Under the pieces are notes generated by a model. It was given only the letters and a program-made list of their open reading frames with translations, made no database searches and was not told the origin of the DNA. From Clostridia bacterium (lineage in GTDB: Bacteria > Bacillota > Clostridia > Christensenellales > Pumilibacteraceae): a stretch of 53,302 nt of DNA. The position numbers were made by a program, and so were the translations under genes. Shown in pieces: positions 38,879-47,775 of the stretch (the stretch's first letter is position 1; each line of letters opens with the position of its first letter). The stretch lies in the NCBI GenBank assembly GCA_022791055.1, contig JAAVYI010000033.1, positions 1-53,302 of the forward strand, in the 5' to 3' direction.

Positions 38879-40930
38879 TTATTCTTCTTTCCCGTGATCT
38901 AACAGCGACGCCATCGAGTCGTCATAGAAACAGTATCCGCTTTTGCCGCGGCGCTTGACCGTATATGCCGCCGTATCGGCCATGCGGAACAGCGTATCAT
39001 AGTCGATCCCGCAGCCGCTGTCGACGCACGCAACGCCCATGCTGACGCTGACGTTGAAGCCTTTGTGTTCGACGGTCAGCCGCTGAAATATACGTTGGAT
39101 CTGCGGCTCGACTTTGTCCTTGTACTCCATGAAGATGATAAATTCGTCGCCGCCCATGCGCGCCGCAATATCGGTGCTGCGGATATTTTCGCGTATGCGG
39201 TTTGCCACCGTCTCCAAAATTTCGTCGCCGAACAGATGTCCGTATTGGTCGTTGGCTTTTTTGAAATTATCGAGATCGAAAAACGCCAGCGCGTAATGCT
39301 TATCTTTGGTCTCCGTCAACCGCTGCGCGATCCGACGCTTGGACGCATTGTGGTTTAACAGTCCGGTGCGCGAATCGCAGTCGGCCTTTTTCTCCAAATC
39401 CTCCATCGCCGTCGTCTCGTCGTTGACGTCCATGATCTTGCCGATAGCGCCCTCGAACACCGGTTTTTCGCTGTCGCCCCAAATCGCCTTGGCGATCACT
39501 TTGCACCACTTTTGCTCGCCGCCGATGTACAACAAATATTTATCCGACGCCACCGGATTTTCGGGCGTCGTCGCGCGGATCTTCTCCAAAAAGTGCGTAA
39601 AGTCGTCTTTGGCGAATACGCGATTCCACAGCGGATTGTCGACCGGGTTGCCGATCTTGACCGGCAGTCCCAGCGATTCGGCGCCCCACTCCGACAGCTC
39701 GATCATCTCCGGCATCGGGATATATTCAAACATGATCTCCCGCGAGATGTCCGACAGATATTTGAACTTCATGCGCTCGCGCTCAAGTAGCTGGATCGAA
39801 CGATTGGAGACGTCCGGGCCGCTTTTCAGCACCCGCTTGACTGTATCGTGAATGCTGTTTTCGGTCACATGGCCGAACGAAATAACGGTCAATTCCTTTT
39901 TAAGCGCGTCGGCAATGTCGGTCAAACATTCCAATAACAGCGGATTGAAAGCACCGCATTCGCCGCGCAAGATCATCTGTACCGCCACGTCCGGCTCGTA
40001 GGCGTCCTTATATACGCGCTTACTGGTCAGCGCGTCGTACACGTCGGCGATCGAAACCACTTGCGCCGCGATCGGTATCTCATCGCCTTTCAAGCCGTCC
40101 GGATACCCGCGGCCGTCGTATCGCTCGTGATGCCAACGGCAAATCTCGTAGCCTAAGCGAATGAGCGCCTCGTTCTTGCGGAACGGTATATCGCTCAACA
40201 TTTTGGCGCCCTCGACGGTATGCGATTTCATCACCGCAAATTCTTCGGGCGTAAATCGCCCCGGCTTGTTGAGAATTTCCGACGGAATGGAGATCTTGCC
40301 GATGTCGTGTAATGCCGACACGTTGCTGATCAGCCGAATGTCCTTATACGACAGCGGGTAGCGGTCTGTCTTTTTGACGAGCGCATCCAGCAGCATTTCG
40401 GTAATCGCTTGCACATGCAACACGTGCATACCGCTTTCGCCGTTTCTGAACTCGACGATGTGCGACAGGATCTCGATCATCAAGCTGCTGTCCTGTTCCT
40501 TTTCGTAGATCTGCGCCGACAGCATTTCCGACATCTCTTTTTGCTTGACGCTCAGCATGAAATTGCTGGTCACGCGGTGCATAACCGTGCGCTCGTCAAA
40601 CGGGCGGCTGATGTAGTCTACCGCGCCCAAATCGTATGCGCGGTCGATATACGCGCCGCCGGTTTCGGCCGAAATCATCACAACGGGAATGCTTTTGATC
40701 CAGCCCTTTTCGTTCATCATCGAGAGCACTTCGAATCCGTCCATTTCGGGCATTACGATGTCCAAAAGCATCAAGGAAATCTCCAGTTCGTGCTCGTGCA
40801 AAACGGCGATCGCTTCCATGCCGTTTTCGGCCTCGATGATCTCGTAATCCTCCGACAGCATATCCGCGAGCAAAGCACGGTTCATCTCCGAATCGTCTAC
40901 AATGAGAATTTTCTTTTTGTCGTTACGCAT
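38879..40930 (-). CDS. response regulator with HD-GYP and GGDEF output domains
   Basis: A 683-residue regulator starting at 40930 (MRNDKKKILIVDD), 7 nt after GAGGAG, with the ATG overlapping the kinase stop by 8 nt. The receiver domain has phospho-acceptor D57 in LMLLDIVMPEMDG. The HD-GYP phosphodiesterase domain has ALHDIGKI (HD at 209-210) and HHERYDGRGYPDG (268-280). A PAS-like region follows, then a diguanylate cyclase with an intact GGDEF near 593 and an RSTD inhibitory site five residues before it. The protein carries both enzymes for making and breaking cyclic-di-GMP. Phosphorylation may choose between them; that part is inference. Confidence 0.9.
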   Translation of the reverse strand: MRNDKKKILIVDDSEMNRALLADMLSEDYEIIEAENGMEAIAVLHEHELEISLMLLDIVMPEMDGFEVLSMMNEKGWIKSIPVVMISAETGGAYIDRAYDLGAVDYISRPFDERTVMHRVTSNFMLSVKQKEMSEMLSAQIYEKEQDSSLMIEILSHIVEFRNGESGMHVLHVQAITEMLLDALVKKTDRYPLSYKDIRLISNVSALHDIGKISIPSEILNKPGRFTPEEFAVMKSHTVEGAKMLSDIPFRKNEALIRLGYEICRWHHERYDGRGYPDGLKGDEIPIAAQVVSIADVYDALTSKRVYKDAYEPDVAVQMILRGECGAFNPLLLECLTDIADALKKELTVISFGHVTENSIHDTVKRVLKSGPDVSNRSIQLLERERMKFKYLSDISREIMFEYIPMPEMIELSEWGAESLGLPVKIGNPVDNPLWNRVFAKDDFTHFLEKIRATTPENPVASDKYLLYIGGEQKWCKVIAKAIWGDSEKPVFEGAIGKIMDVNDETTAMEDLEKKADCDSRTGLLNHNASKRRIAQRLTETKDKHYALAFFDLDNFKKANDQYGHLFGDEILETVANRIRENIRSTDIAARMGGDEFIIFMEYKDKVEPQIQRIFQRLTVEHKGFNVSVSMGVACVDSGCGIDYDTLFRMADTAAYTVKRRGKSGYCFYDDSMASLLDHGKEE

Positions 40931-43900
40931 TTTGCTCCTCGCGTAATTTGGCAATAATGGCTTTTAATTTTTCCATGTCGATCGGTTTGGCCAAATGCGC
41001 GTTCATGCCCGAATCGAGCGCCTGCTTGACGTCGTCGTCAAACGCATTGGCTGTCATGGCGATGATCGGGATCGTTTTTGCCGCCGGGTGCGAACAACCG
41101 CGAATGGCGCGCGTCGCCTGGTAGCCGTCCATGATCGGCATTTGCACGTCCATAAAAATAATGTCGTACCGGCCGGGCTTGCTGCTCTCGAACATTTCCA
41201 ACGCCTGTTTGCCGTCGCCGGCAATGTCGCACGTCGCCTCTTCTATGTCGAGTAGTTCGGTCAGGATCTCGGCGTTGATCTCGTTGTCCTCCGCCGCCAA
41301 GATCTTCAAGCCCTTGATCGAGACCTCATTGAGACGTACGGGCGCTTCGTCGTTTTTACCCGACTGCTTGATCTGTGCGATCGCGTTGCGGAGATTGGAC
41401 ACGAAGAACGGTTTGGGCAGGAAGTAATCGATCCCCGCGTCCTTCGACTCTTCCTCGATGTCCTCGAAACTGTACGAAGTCAGCACCATGATCGACACGT
41501 CGTTGCCGACCAGCTTGCGAATGCGTCTTGCCGTCTCGACGCCGTCCATGCCCGGCATTTTCCAGTCGAGCAGGATGATATTGTAACCCTCGCCTTTCTC
41601 GCAAGCCGCGGAAACCATATCGATCGCCTTTTGCCCGCTCAGCGCATACGAGACTTCAACCCCGGTCGTCTCCATCAAGTCCCGCACGTTGCGGCAAATG
41701 TCCTCTTCGTCGTCGACCACCAACACGTGTGTGATGTTGTGACGACCCCAGAACTCTTGGTCGTCGCCGTCCTTTTCGACCACCGTCAATTCCAGCTCGA
41801 CAATAAACGTGCTGCCCTTGCCCAGTTCGCTCTCGACCGAAATCGTCCCGCCCATCAGGTCGACGATGTTCTTGGTGATCGCCATGCCTAAGCCGGTGCC
41901 TTGGATCTCTTTGGTAGCTTCCGTCCGTTCGCGCGCAAACGGGTCGAACACGGTCTGCAAAAACGCGTCGCTCATACCGACGCCGGTATCTTTGACGGAG
42001 ATCCGCAAATGCGCATGGTTGTGAATCTTTTTATCGAGCGCCTCGACGATCAACTCGATGTCGCCGCCCTCCGGCGTATACTTGACGGCGTTAGACAACA
42101 GATTCAAAAGAATTTGGTTGAAACGCAACTTGTCGCAGTACACGTTTTCGGGCAAATGTCCTTTGGTATGCACCTCAAACGTCTGCCGCTTGGCTTTGGT
42201 TTGGGCGGCCATCATGGCGTACAACTCTTCCAAAAATTCGGGCAGATAAAATTCCTCGATGTTTAAGGTCGTTTTGCCGCTTTCGATCTTGCTCATGTCG
42301 AGAATGTCGTTGATCAAGCTTAACAGGTGCTGGCCGGAGAAAGCGATCTTGCGCACGTATTCGCGCACCTTGTCGGGTTTCTCGCAGTCTTTGGCGAGTA
42401 GCGTGGTAAATCCGATGATCGCGTTCATCGGCGTGCGAATGTCGTGCGACATGTTGGCCAAGAAATTGCTCTTCGCCTCGTTGGCCGACTTGGCAAGCCC
42501 GAGCGCCTGCTCGAGGTTCTCGCTCATGTGCCGCTCTTTGGTACGGTCGGAGAACATCATCACATAGCTGTGCTTGCCGCAGTACACGGAATGATACATC
42601 GTCAACAGGTACCACAGCTCGCTGCCGTCGCGGACATTCTTCATGCGAATGTCGGTCTCCCACGTATCGCCCGGCTGCAACTTGCTCAGCCCTTCGGTGG
42701 TGAACGTAGCGTGCGTCTCGACCGCGGCGTCCAACACCTTGCGGATGTCGCGGCGCACCGTCTCCGCATCCAGTCCGAGCACCTTCGGAATGTTGGTGCT
42801 GACAAAATCGGCCGCAAACGTGTCGGGCGAGAACATCAAAAAGATGTCGTTGCTGTTGAGGGTGAGTAGCTCGAGGAGATTCTCGCGCGAGCGTAGGCCT
42901 AATTCCTTTTCCTGCATACGCCGTTTGCTGTCGAGCAAGATCATGCCGGCCACCGCCACGCCGACCACGACGAAAACGCCGCCCAACATCAGTACCGTCA
43001 CGGTGCGGAACCGGCTCATACTGCGGTTGACGACCTTGGACGGCACAACGCCGACCAGCATCCATTTGCCGAATCCCACAGGTATGTATGTCAAATAATT
43101 TTCTTCGCCGTCGGTCTTAAACCGCACGGTACCCGCCTTCTGTTCCTCGGCGTTCCAGTCGGCGACGATCGCGTCGACGCTTTTGCTCTTTAGCGAGGAA
43201 CGGTCGGAGCGCAGATAATCGAAAAAGTTGTTGCCCTGCGCGGTGTTCTCCGCCTGATGCGACTGCAACAGGATATTGCCGTCCGGTAGCGCAACGTAAC
43301 AAACGCCCTGCTCGCTAAACGCCTGCACGTTGAGTACGCGCGTCATATCGTCCGAGTTGAACAGTATGCCGATTGCCGAATACTCGAACGGGCTGCCCGC
43401 AACGCCGTCCGCGCTCAACTGCGTATACACATTATCCTTGATCGGAACAGCGAACATAACGACCTGGGCGGACTCGTCCGTATCGCCCTCACGCCGACCG
43501 ACCACGCCGCCGGCGTCCTGCCCCAGCAGTTCATACAAACTTCTGCGGAAGTGGAACTTGACCGGATCGCCGTCAATGCCTTGACAGGTAACGACTTTCC
43601 AGCCGTCCTCGCCTTCCCCTTCATGCTTACCGATAAAATAGAACCGCGTAAAGCCCATTTGGTCTTTCTGCGCCTGCATAAATTCGCTGAATTCTTTTTG
43701 GCGGCTTAAGGAGCCTTCGGCGATCTCGTTGACCGAATTTTCGACATAGTTTTCCCAACTACGTAGCAGCTTGCGGTTGTTGTCGACCGACTGCAAAAAT
43801 GTGGTGTTCACTTGGCTGTAAATTTCGTTTAAGTGCTCTTTGCTTTCGTTAAAAATATGCTTGTTGGCAAACAGCGAATATAAAACGGCTATCACGGCAA

Positions 43901-43955
43901 CCGCCGCAACGCACACGGCAATGATGATACTGTCTCGTACTTTTCTTTTCAGCAT
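40923..43955 (-). CDS. hybrid sensor histidine kinase with two receiver domains
   Basis: A 1010-residue membrane kinase. I start it at 43955 (MLKRKVRDS), with AAGGAG 10-12 nt upstream, rather than at a longer frame reaching 44189 that would run through the promoter. Membrane helices at about 8-30 and 315-340 enclose a large extracytoplasmic Cache-like sensor. Then follow a PAS region (about 355-465), HisKA with SHDIRTPMN (His near 502), an HATPase with GTGLGMAITKN, REC1 (LLDWKMPGMDG, Asp near 797) and REC2 (FMDVQMPIMDG, Asp near 935). The signal is unknown. It heads the phosphorelay unit. Confidence 0.93.
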   Translation of the reverse strand: MLKRKVRDSIIIAVCVAAVAVIAVLYSLFANKHIFNESKEHLNEIYSQVNTTFLQSVDNNRKLLRSWENYVENSVNEIAEGSLSRQKEFSEFMQAQKDQMGFTRFYFIGKHEGEGEDGWKVVTCQGIDGDPVKFHFRRSLYELLGQDAGGVVGRREGDTDESAQVVMFAVPIKDNVYTQLSADGVAGSPFEYSAIGILFNSDDMTRVLNVQAFSEQGVCYVALPDGNILLQSHQAENTAQGNNFFDYLRSDRSSLKSKSVDAIVADWNAEEQKAGTVRFKTDGEENYLTYIPVGFGKWMLVGVVPSKVVNRSMSRFRTVTVLMLGGVFVVVGVAVAGMILLDSKRRMQEKELGLRSRENLLELLTLNSNDIFLMFSPDTFAADFVSTNIPKVLGLDAETVRRDIRKVLDAAVETHATFTTEGLSKLQPGDTWETDIRMKNVRDGSELWYLLTMYHSVYCGKHSYVMMFSDRTKERHMSENLEQALGLAKSANEAKSNFLANMSHDIRTPMNAIIGFTTLLAKDCEKPDKVREYVRKIAFSGQHLLSLINDILDMSKIESGKTTLNIEEFYLPEFLEELYAMMAAQTKAKRQTFEVHTKGHLPENVYCDKLRFNQILLNLLSNAVKYTPEGGDIELIVEALDKKIHNHAHLRISVKDTGVGMSDAFLQTVFDPFARERTEATKEIQGTGLGMAITKNIVDLMGGTISVESELGKGSTFIVELELTVVEKDGDDQEFWGRHNITHVLVVDDEEDICRNVRDLMETTGVEVSYALSGQKAIDMVSAACEKGEGYNIILLDWKMPGMDGVETARRIRKLVGNDVSIMVLTSYSFEDIEEESKDAGIDYFLPKPFFVSNLRNAIAQIKQSGKNDEAPVRLNEVSIKGLKILAAEDNEINAEILTELLDIEEATCDIAGDGKQALEMFESSKPGRYDIIFMDVQMPIMDGYQATRAIRGCSHPAAKTIPIIAMTANAFDDDVKQALDSGMNAHLAKPIDMEKLKAIIAKLREEQNA

Positions 43956-43993
43956 TACCTTTTGCTCCTTTTCTTTTCGGCATTCTACTATAC

Positions 43994-44022
43994 AGTATAA
44001 CACGTTCCGATTTTTTTTGCAA
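43994..44022 (-). promoter_or_regulatory. promoter of the phosphorelay unit
   Basis: TTGCAA (44022-44017), 17-bp spacer, TATACT (43999-43994). The leader is about 32 nt. Confidence 0.8.
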
Positions 44023-44091
44023 GGGCTTAACGAAAGTTTATGCGATTCTGTCGAAATCGGACGCAAATTAGAGCATGTCCGTGCCGACTGC

Positions 44092-44120
44092 TTGACGAAA
44101 CGCGCGAAATGTTTTATCCT
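44092..44120 (+). promoter_or_regulatory. promoter of the J-domain/Sel1 gene
   Basis: TTGACG (44092-44097), 17-bp spacer, TATCCT (44115-44120), pointing away from the kinase promoter. Confidence 0.6.
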
Positions 44121-44146
44121 ATATATAGGAATATATGAGGACTTCG

Positions 44147-45613
44147 ATGAAAAATTACTATCGCATCTTAGGTTTAAAGTCAAGCGCATCCGAGGACGAC
44201 ATCAAACGCAGCTATCGGACGCTTGCCAAACGATACCACCCCGACGTCAACCCGGGCAACGAGGAAGCCGCGCGAAAGTTTGCCGACATCAACGAGGCGC
44301 ATACGATACTGTCCGACAAACAGCAACGCGCGGAATACGACGCGCGTCTACTTGCCGCGCAAAAGCCGACCGCCCGTCCGCAGCACGCCGCGCAAAACAC
44401 CGCTTGGCAGATGCAAATGCAATCGCAGATCCACGCGCAAGTACAAGCGCAAGTACAGTCGCAACTAGCGTCCGTCAGCGACGTTGCCTATAAAAGCGGC
44501 TACAGGGACGGTTTGGACGCCGCCGAAAAAGCGTTGCGCGCCGACAGCGAACGCTACAAACAAAAGGCCGCCGATTTCGAGCACGACCGCAGCGACCTCG
44601 AGCAAGAGCTGTTTGACCGCGACCGCGAATTGGCGCAGGCCAACGAACGCATAGCCGATTTGGAGTCGCGCCTCAACTGGTTCCGAAAGGCCGGCGGCGG
44701 CGTACGCCCCGGCGAACTGTTGAACGAGCAGATCGGCGTCATGCGCTCGCGCACCGACGAACTGCTGGACGAGCTGGCGCAGCTCGAGACCGTGCAAGTC
44801 TCCTTGCAAAATAACCCGTCCACCCTACACGAGACCGGCAAGCAGCTCAAGGAACGGCTCAACGAATTACAACGCACATTGGACGCGCTGACCGACGGCG
44901 TGGCGGCGCTCGACGCCGAAACCAAACGACGGCAGCAGCTTATGGAAAACGAAAAGCTGCTCGCTTCGGTCGAGACGCGCGCGGCGGCCTGGTCGAAAAA
45001 GGAACAGTATGACCGGCGTTTGGCAAAACCGACGCTGTACGGCACGCTCGGCGTGCTGATTTGGGCGACCGACGAAGAGATCAAAAACGAATATCTCCGC
45101 CTGTCCGCGCGCCTTTCGGAAAAGACAGACGAGGATTCGCTTGCCCGTCTCAACAAAATGCAAGCAGCCTACGCCATTCTGTCCGACCCCGAAAAGCGCA
45201 ACGATTACGATCGCTCGATCGGGTATTCGGCCGCGCGTATCGAAAAGGAACGGCGACTGGTCGCGGAGAACGCAAAAGTCCAGGACGAATATCGCAGCAA
45301 ACTGGCCGTCAAAGAATTTTGGGTTCGTTTCGACGAGCTTTCGACGTTGGCGCTTGCCAACGACGCCGATGCGCAGAACGCGCTGGGCGAAATCTACTTC
45401 AGCGGAAAGCACGTCACGCGCGACTGCGCGCAAGCGGTGTATTGGTTCCGCGAGGCGTTCGACCAAAAGCACCCGGCCGCCATGTACAATTTGGGGCTGT
45501 GCTACTTAAACGGCGACGGCGTGGGCCGCAACCGAAGCATTGCCCTCGCGCTGATGCGGCAGGCCGAAAATCTGGGCTATCACCCGCCCGCACCGTCGCA
45601 AGCGGAATCCTAA
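44147..45613 (+). CDS. J-domain protein with coiled coil, degenerate second J domain and Sel1 repeats
   Basis: A 488-residue protein, starting at 44147 with GAGG 6 nt upstream; an ATG at 44135 is the alternative. An intact J domain lies at residues 1-65, with the Hsp70-stimulating HPD at 31-33. A long charged coiled coil follows (about 115-275). A second J-like segment (about 298-356: [20 protein letters not shown] to [15 protein letters not shown]) lacks the HPD. Two Sel1-like repeats end the protein ([24 protein letters not shown]). It probably recruits DnaK to a client; the client is unknown. A strong terminator follows. Confidence 0.85.
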   Translation: MKNYYRILGLKSSASEDDIKRSYRTLAKRYHPDVNPGNEEAARKFADINEAHTILSDKQQRAEYDARLLAAQKPTARPQHAAQNTAWQMQMQSQIHAQVQAQVQSQLASVSDVAYKSGYRDGLDAAEKALRADSERYKQKAADFEHDRSDLEQELFDRDRELAQANERIADLESRLNWFRKAGGGVRPGELLNEQIGVMRSRTDELLDELAQLETVQVSLQNNPSTLHETGKQLKERLNELQRTLDALTDGVAALDAETKRRQQLMENEKLLASVETRAAAWSKKEQYDRRLAKPTLYGTLGVLIWATDEEIKNEYLRLSARLSEKTDEDSLARLNKMQAAYAILSDPEKRNDYDRSIGYSAARIEKERRLVAENAKVQDEYRSKLAVKEFWVRFDELSTLALANDADAQNALGEIYFSGKHVTRDCAQAVYWFREAFDQKHPAAMYNLGLCYLNGDGVGRNRSIALALMRQAENLGYHPPAPSQAES

Positions 45614-45619
45614 CATAAT

Positions 45620-45656
45620 AATGCGGCGAACGCAAAACGTTCGCCGCATTTTTTAT
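45620..45656. terminator. bidirectional terminator, J-domain gene / YgiQ gene
   Basis: AATGCGGCGAACG and its exact complement flank CAAAA, with six or more T on the plus side and TTATTATG on the minus side. Confidence 0.85.
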
Positions 45657-45720
45657 AGAGATAGGCGTTGTTAAGACTGCTTCGTCTCAGTCAACGCGCG
45701 TTTTCTCGAGTAACGCACCG

Positions 45721-47514
45721 TTATACGTTAAACCCCGGCAATGTGCGGCCGGTCAGACGCAGCGCCTCTTCGATTAGGCGGCGGTTTTTGGGGTTGCGCC
45801 ACTGCATGAGCGCGCGTTGCATTGCCTTTTCCTGCGGCGATTTGGCCACGTAGACCGCTTTACCCGAAAGCGGATCGATCCCGGTATAGTACATCGTCGT
45901 CGCGAGCGTCCCCGGCGTCGGATAAAAGTCCTGCACTTGCTCCGGGCAATACCGAATCGACATCAGATATTCGGCAAGCGTAACGGCGTCGTCAAGCGTA
46001 CAGCCCGGGTGCGACGAGATCAGATACGGCACGAGAAACTGCTTTTTGCCCGCCTCGCGGTTGAGCCGTTCGTACTCGGCGACGAACGCCAAATACTGCT
46101 TGTGCCGCGGCTTATTCATCACCGCCAGCACATCGTCGCATACGTGTTCGGGCGCGACTTTCAACTGCCCCGAAACGTGGTGTGCAATCAGTTCTTTTAA
46201 AAATGTTTTGTCCTTGTCGAGTAACGCATAGTCGAAGCGCACGCCCGAGCGAACGAACACTTTTTTGACGCCGTTCACTTTGCGCGCCCGCCGCAAAATG
46301 CCCAAATATTCGCTCTCGTCGACTTGAAGATTTTTACACGGCTCGAAGCCGATACAGTTGCGGTCGGCGCACACGCCGCTACTTAACTGCTTGTCGCAAG
46401 CCGGGCGGTGCAAGTTGGCGCTCGGCCCGCCAATGTCGCTGATATAGCCTTTGAAATCGGGGTCGGCGGCCAAACGCTCGACTTCGGCGATAATGCTGTC
46501 GGCGCTGCGCGGCGTGACGATACGCCCCTGGTGATAGGTCAGCGCGCAGAACGCGCAGTTGCCGTAGCAGCCGCGGTGCGCCGTTACCGAAAACTGTACT
46601 TCTTCGATCGCCGGTACGTGCGCATACATCGGGTGCGGCTTACGCGCATACGGCAGCGCGTACACGAAATCCATTTGCTTGTCGGTCAGCGGCCACTGCG
46701 GCGGATTGGCGACGAGATAGGTCTCATTGTCCTGCTTTTGCACGAGCGTCTTGCCGCTAAACGGGTCTGTATTGCGGTACTGGACTTTAAACGCTTTGGC
46801 GTACAGCTTTTTATCGGCTTTGACGCGCTCATGACTGGACAGTAGCTCCACCCCGTCGATATGCGCGCCGCCGATGGCCGCGGCCACTTCTGCGGGCGCG
46901 TGCGCCGCGTCGGTCAAGTATGCCGTACCGCGCACGTTGCGTAGCTTCTTGAGCGGAATTTTTTTGCGCGCCGCCTTGCATAGATCGAAGATCGGATTTT
47001 CGCCCATACCGTAGATCAACAGATCTGCGCCGCTGTCGTACAGCACCGAACGCATGACGCTGTCCGACCAGTAGTCGTAATGCGAAAACCGCCTAAGCGA
47101 CGCTTCGATCCCGCCTAAAATGACCGTGCTATCGGGGAACAGCCGCTTGAGCGTGCGCGCGTACACCGTCGCCGCGCGGTCGGGTCGCCGCCCTTTGACG
47201 CCGTTTTCCGAATACACGTCCTCGGCGCGCGGCCGTTTGGCGACCGTGTAATTGTCGACCATCGAATCGACCACACCGCAAGAAACCAAAAACGCGCACT
47301 TCGGTTCGCCCAACGCCGCAAACTCCTCGTCGGTCACAGGCTGCGGCAAAACGGCCACCGAAAAGCCCTGCGACTCGATCAGCCGCGCGATCAACGCATG
47401 ACCGAACGACGGGTGATCGACATACGCATCGGCCGACACGACGATAAAATCGGGCTGCCAAATTTCCCGCTCGTAGCACTCCTCGATTGTTACGGGTAAA
47501 AAATCGTCGTTCAT
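45721..47514 (-). CDS. YgiQ-family (UPF0313) radical SAM protein
   Basis: A 597-residue radical SAM enzyme of the YgiQ/UPF0313 family, whose reaction is not known. The 4Fe-4S motif CYGNCAFC lies near residues 313-320 inside VTAHRGCYGNCAFCALTYHQG. The N-terminal cobalamin-type fold includes ILGGIEASLRRFSHYDYW. The C-terminal region includes PEHVCDDVLAVMNKP and YFLSSHPGC-like strands. I start it at 47514 (MNDDFLPVTI), with TTGGAG 6 nt upstream. It follows purL on the same strand after a 262-bp gap with a structured G-rich region. Confidence 0.9.
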   Translation of the reverse strand: MNDDFLPVTIEECYEREIWQPDFIVVSADAYVDHPSFGHALIARLIESQGFSVAVLPQPVTDEEFAALGEPKCAFLVSCGVVDSMVDNYTVAKRPRAEDVYSENGVKGRRPDRAATVYARTLKRLFPDSTVILGGIEASLRRFSHYDYWSDSVMRSVLYDSGADLLIYGMGENPIFDLCKAARKKIPLKKLRNVRGTAYLTDAAHAPAEVAAAIGGAHIDGVELLSSHERVKADKKLYAKAFKVQYRNTDPFSGKTLVQKQDNETYLVANPPQWPLTDKQMDFVYALPYARKPHPMYAHVPAIEEVQFSVTAHRGCYGNCAFCALTYHQGRIVTPRSADSIIAEVERLAADPDFKGYISDIGGPSANLHRPACDKQLSSGVCADRNCIGFEPCKNLQVDESEYLGILRRARKVNGVKKVFVRSGVRFDYALLDKDKTFLKELIAHHVSGQLKVAPEHVCDDVLAVMNKPRHKQYLAFVAEYERLNREAGKKQFLVPYLISSHPGCTLDDAVTLAEYLMSIRYCPEQVQDFYPTPGTLATTMYYTGIDPLSGKAVYVAKSPQEKAMQRALMQWRNPKNRRLIEEALRLTGRTLPGFNV

Positions 47515-47568
47515 GATCATCTCCAAGCGTATTGTATCGTCAAAAGCGAAACCGCCCGGCAGCATCAA

Positions 47569-47775
47569 CCCGCCGCCCTACGGCCGCGTTATTCACCGTC
47601 TCCGCGCAAATACAATGCAACACGGGTCGAGGGGGTCCTCGTCGTTCAGGAGGGGAATTTACAAGGGGGAACCCAGTCGAAAGGGTTCCCTCTTGTACGG
47701 TTTTTGCCACGCTTTTTGGCGGCAAAAGGCCGGGAAACGGTTATACTTTTGACACGAAAGGCACGATTCGATACT
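47569..47775 (-). other. structured G-rich intergenic region, purL / ygiQ
   Basis: The gap after purL holds a strong hairpin (ACAAG and GGGAACCC arms with GGGTTCCC and CTTGT, 47661-47698), followed by a second (TTTTTGCC with GGCAAAA at about 47702-47727). On the plus strand there are five G-runs of three to five within about 55 nt (47627-47685). I see no gene. It could be a terminator and leader, or a small RNA; I cannot identify it. Confidence 0.4.

Noticed and set aside
43956..44189. N-terminal extension of the hybrid kinase to 44189
   Set aside because: It would cross the kinase promoter and the divergent gene's start region, and its sequence is not protein-like; the start at 43955 has a good ribosome site.
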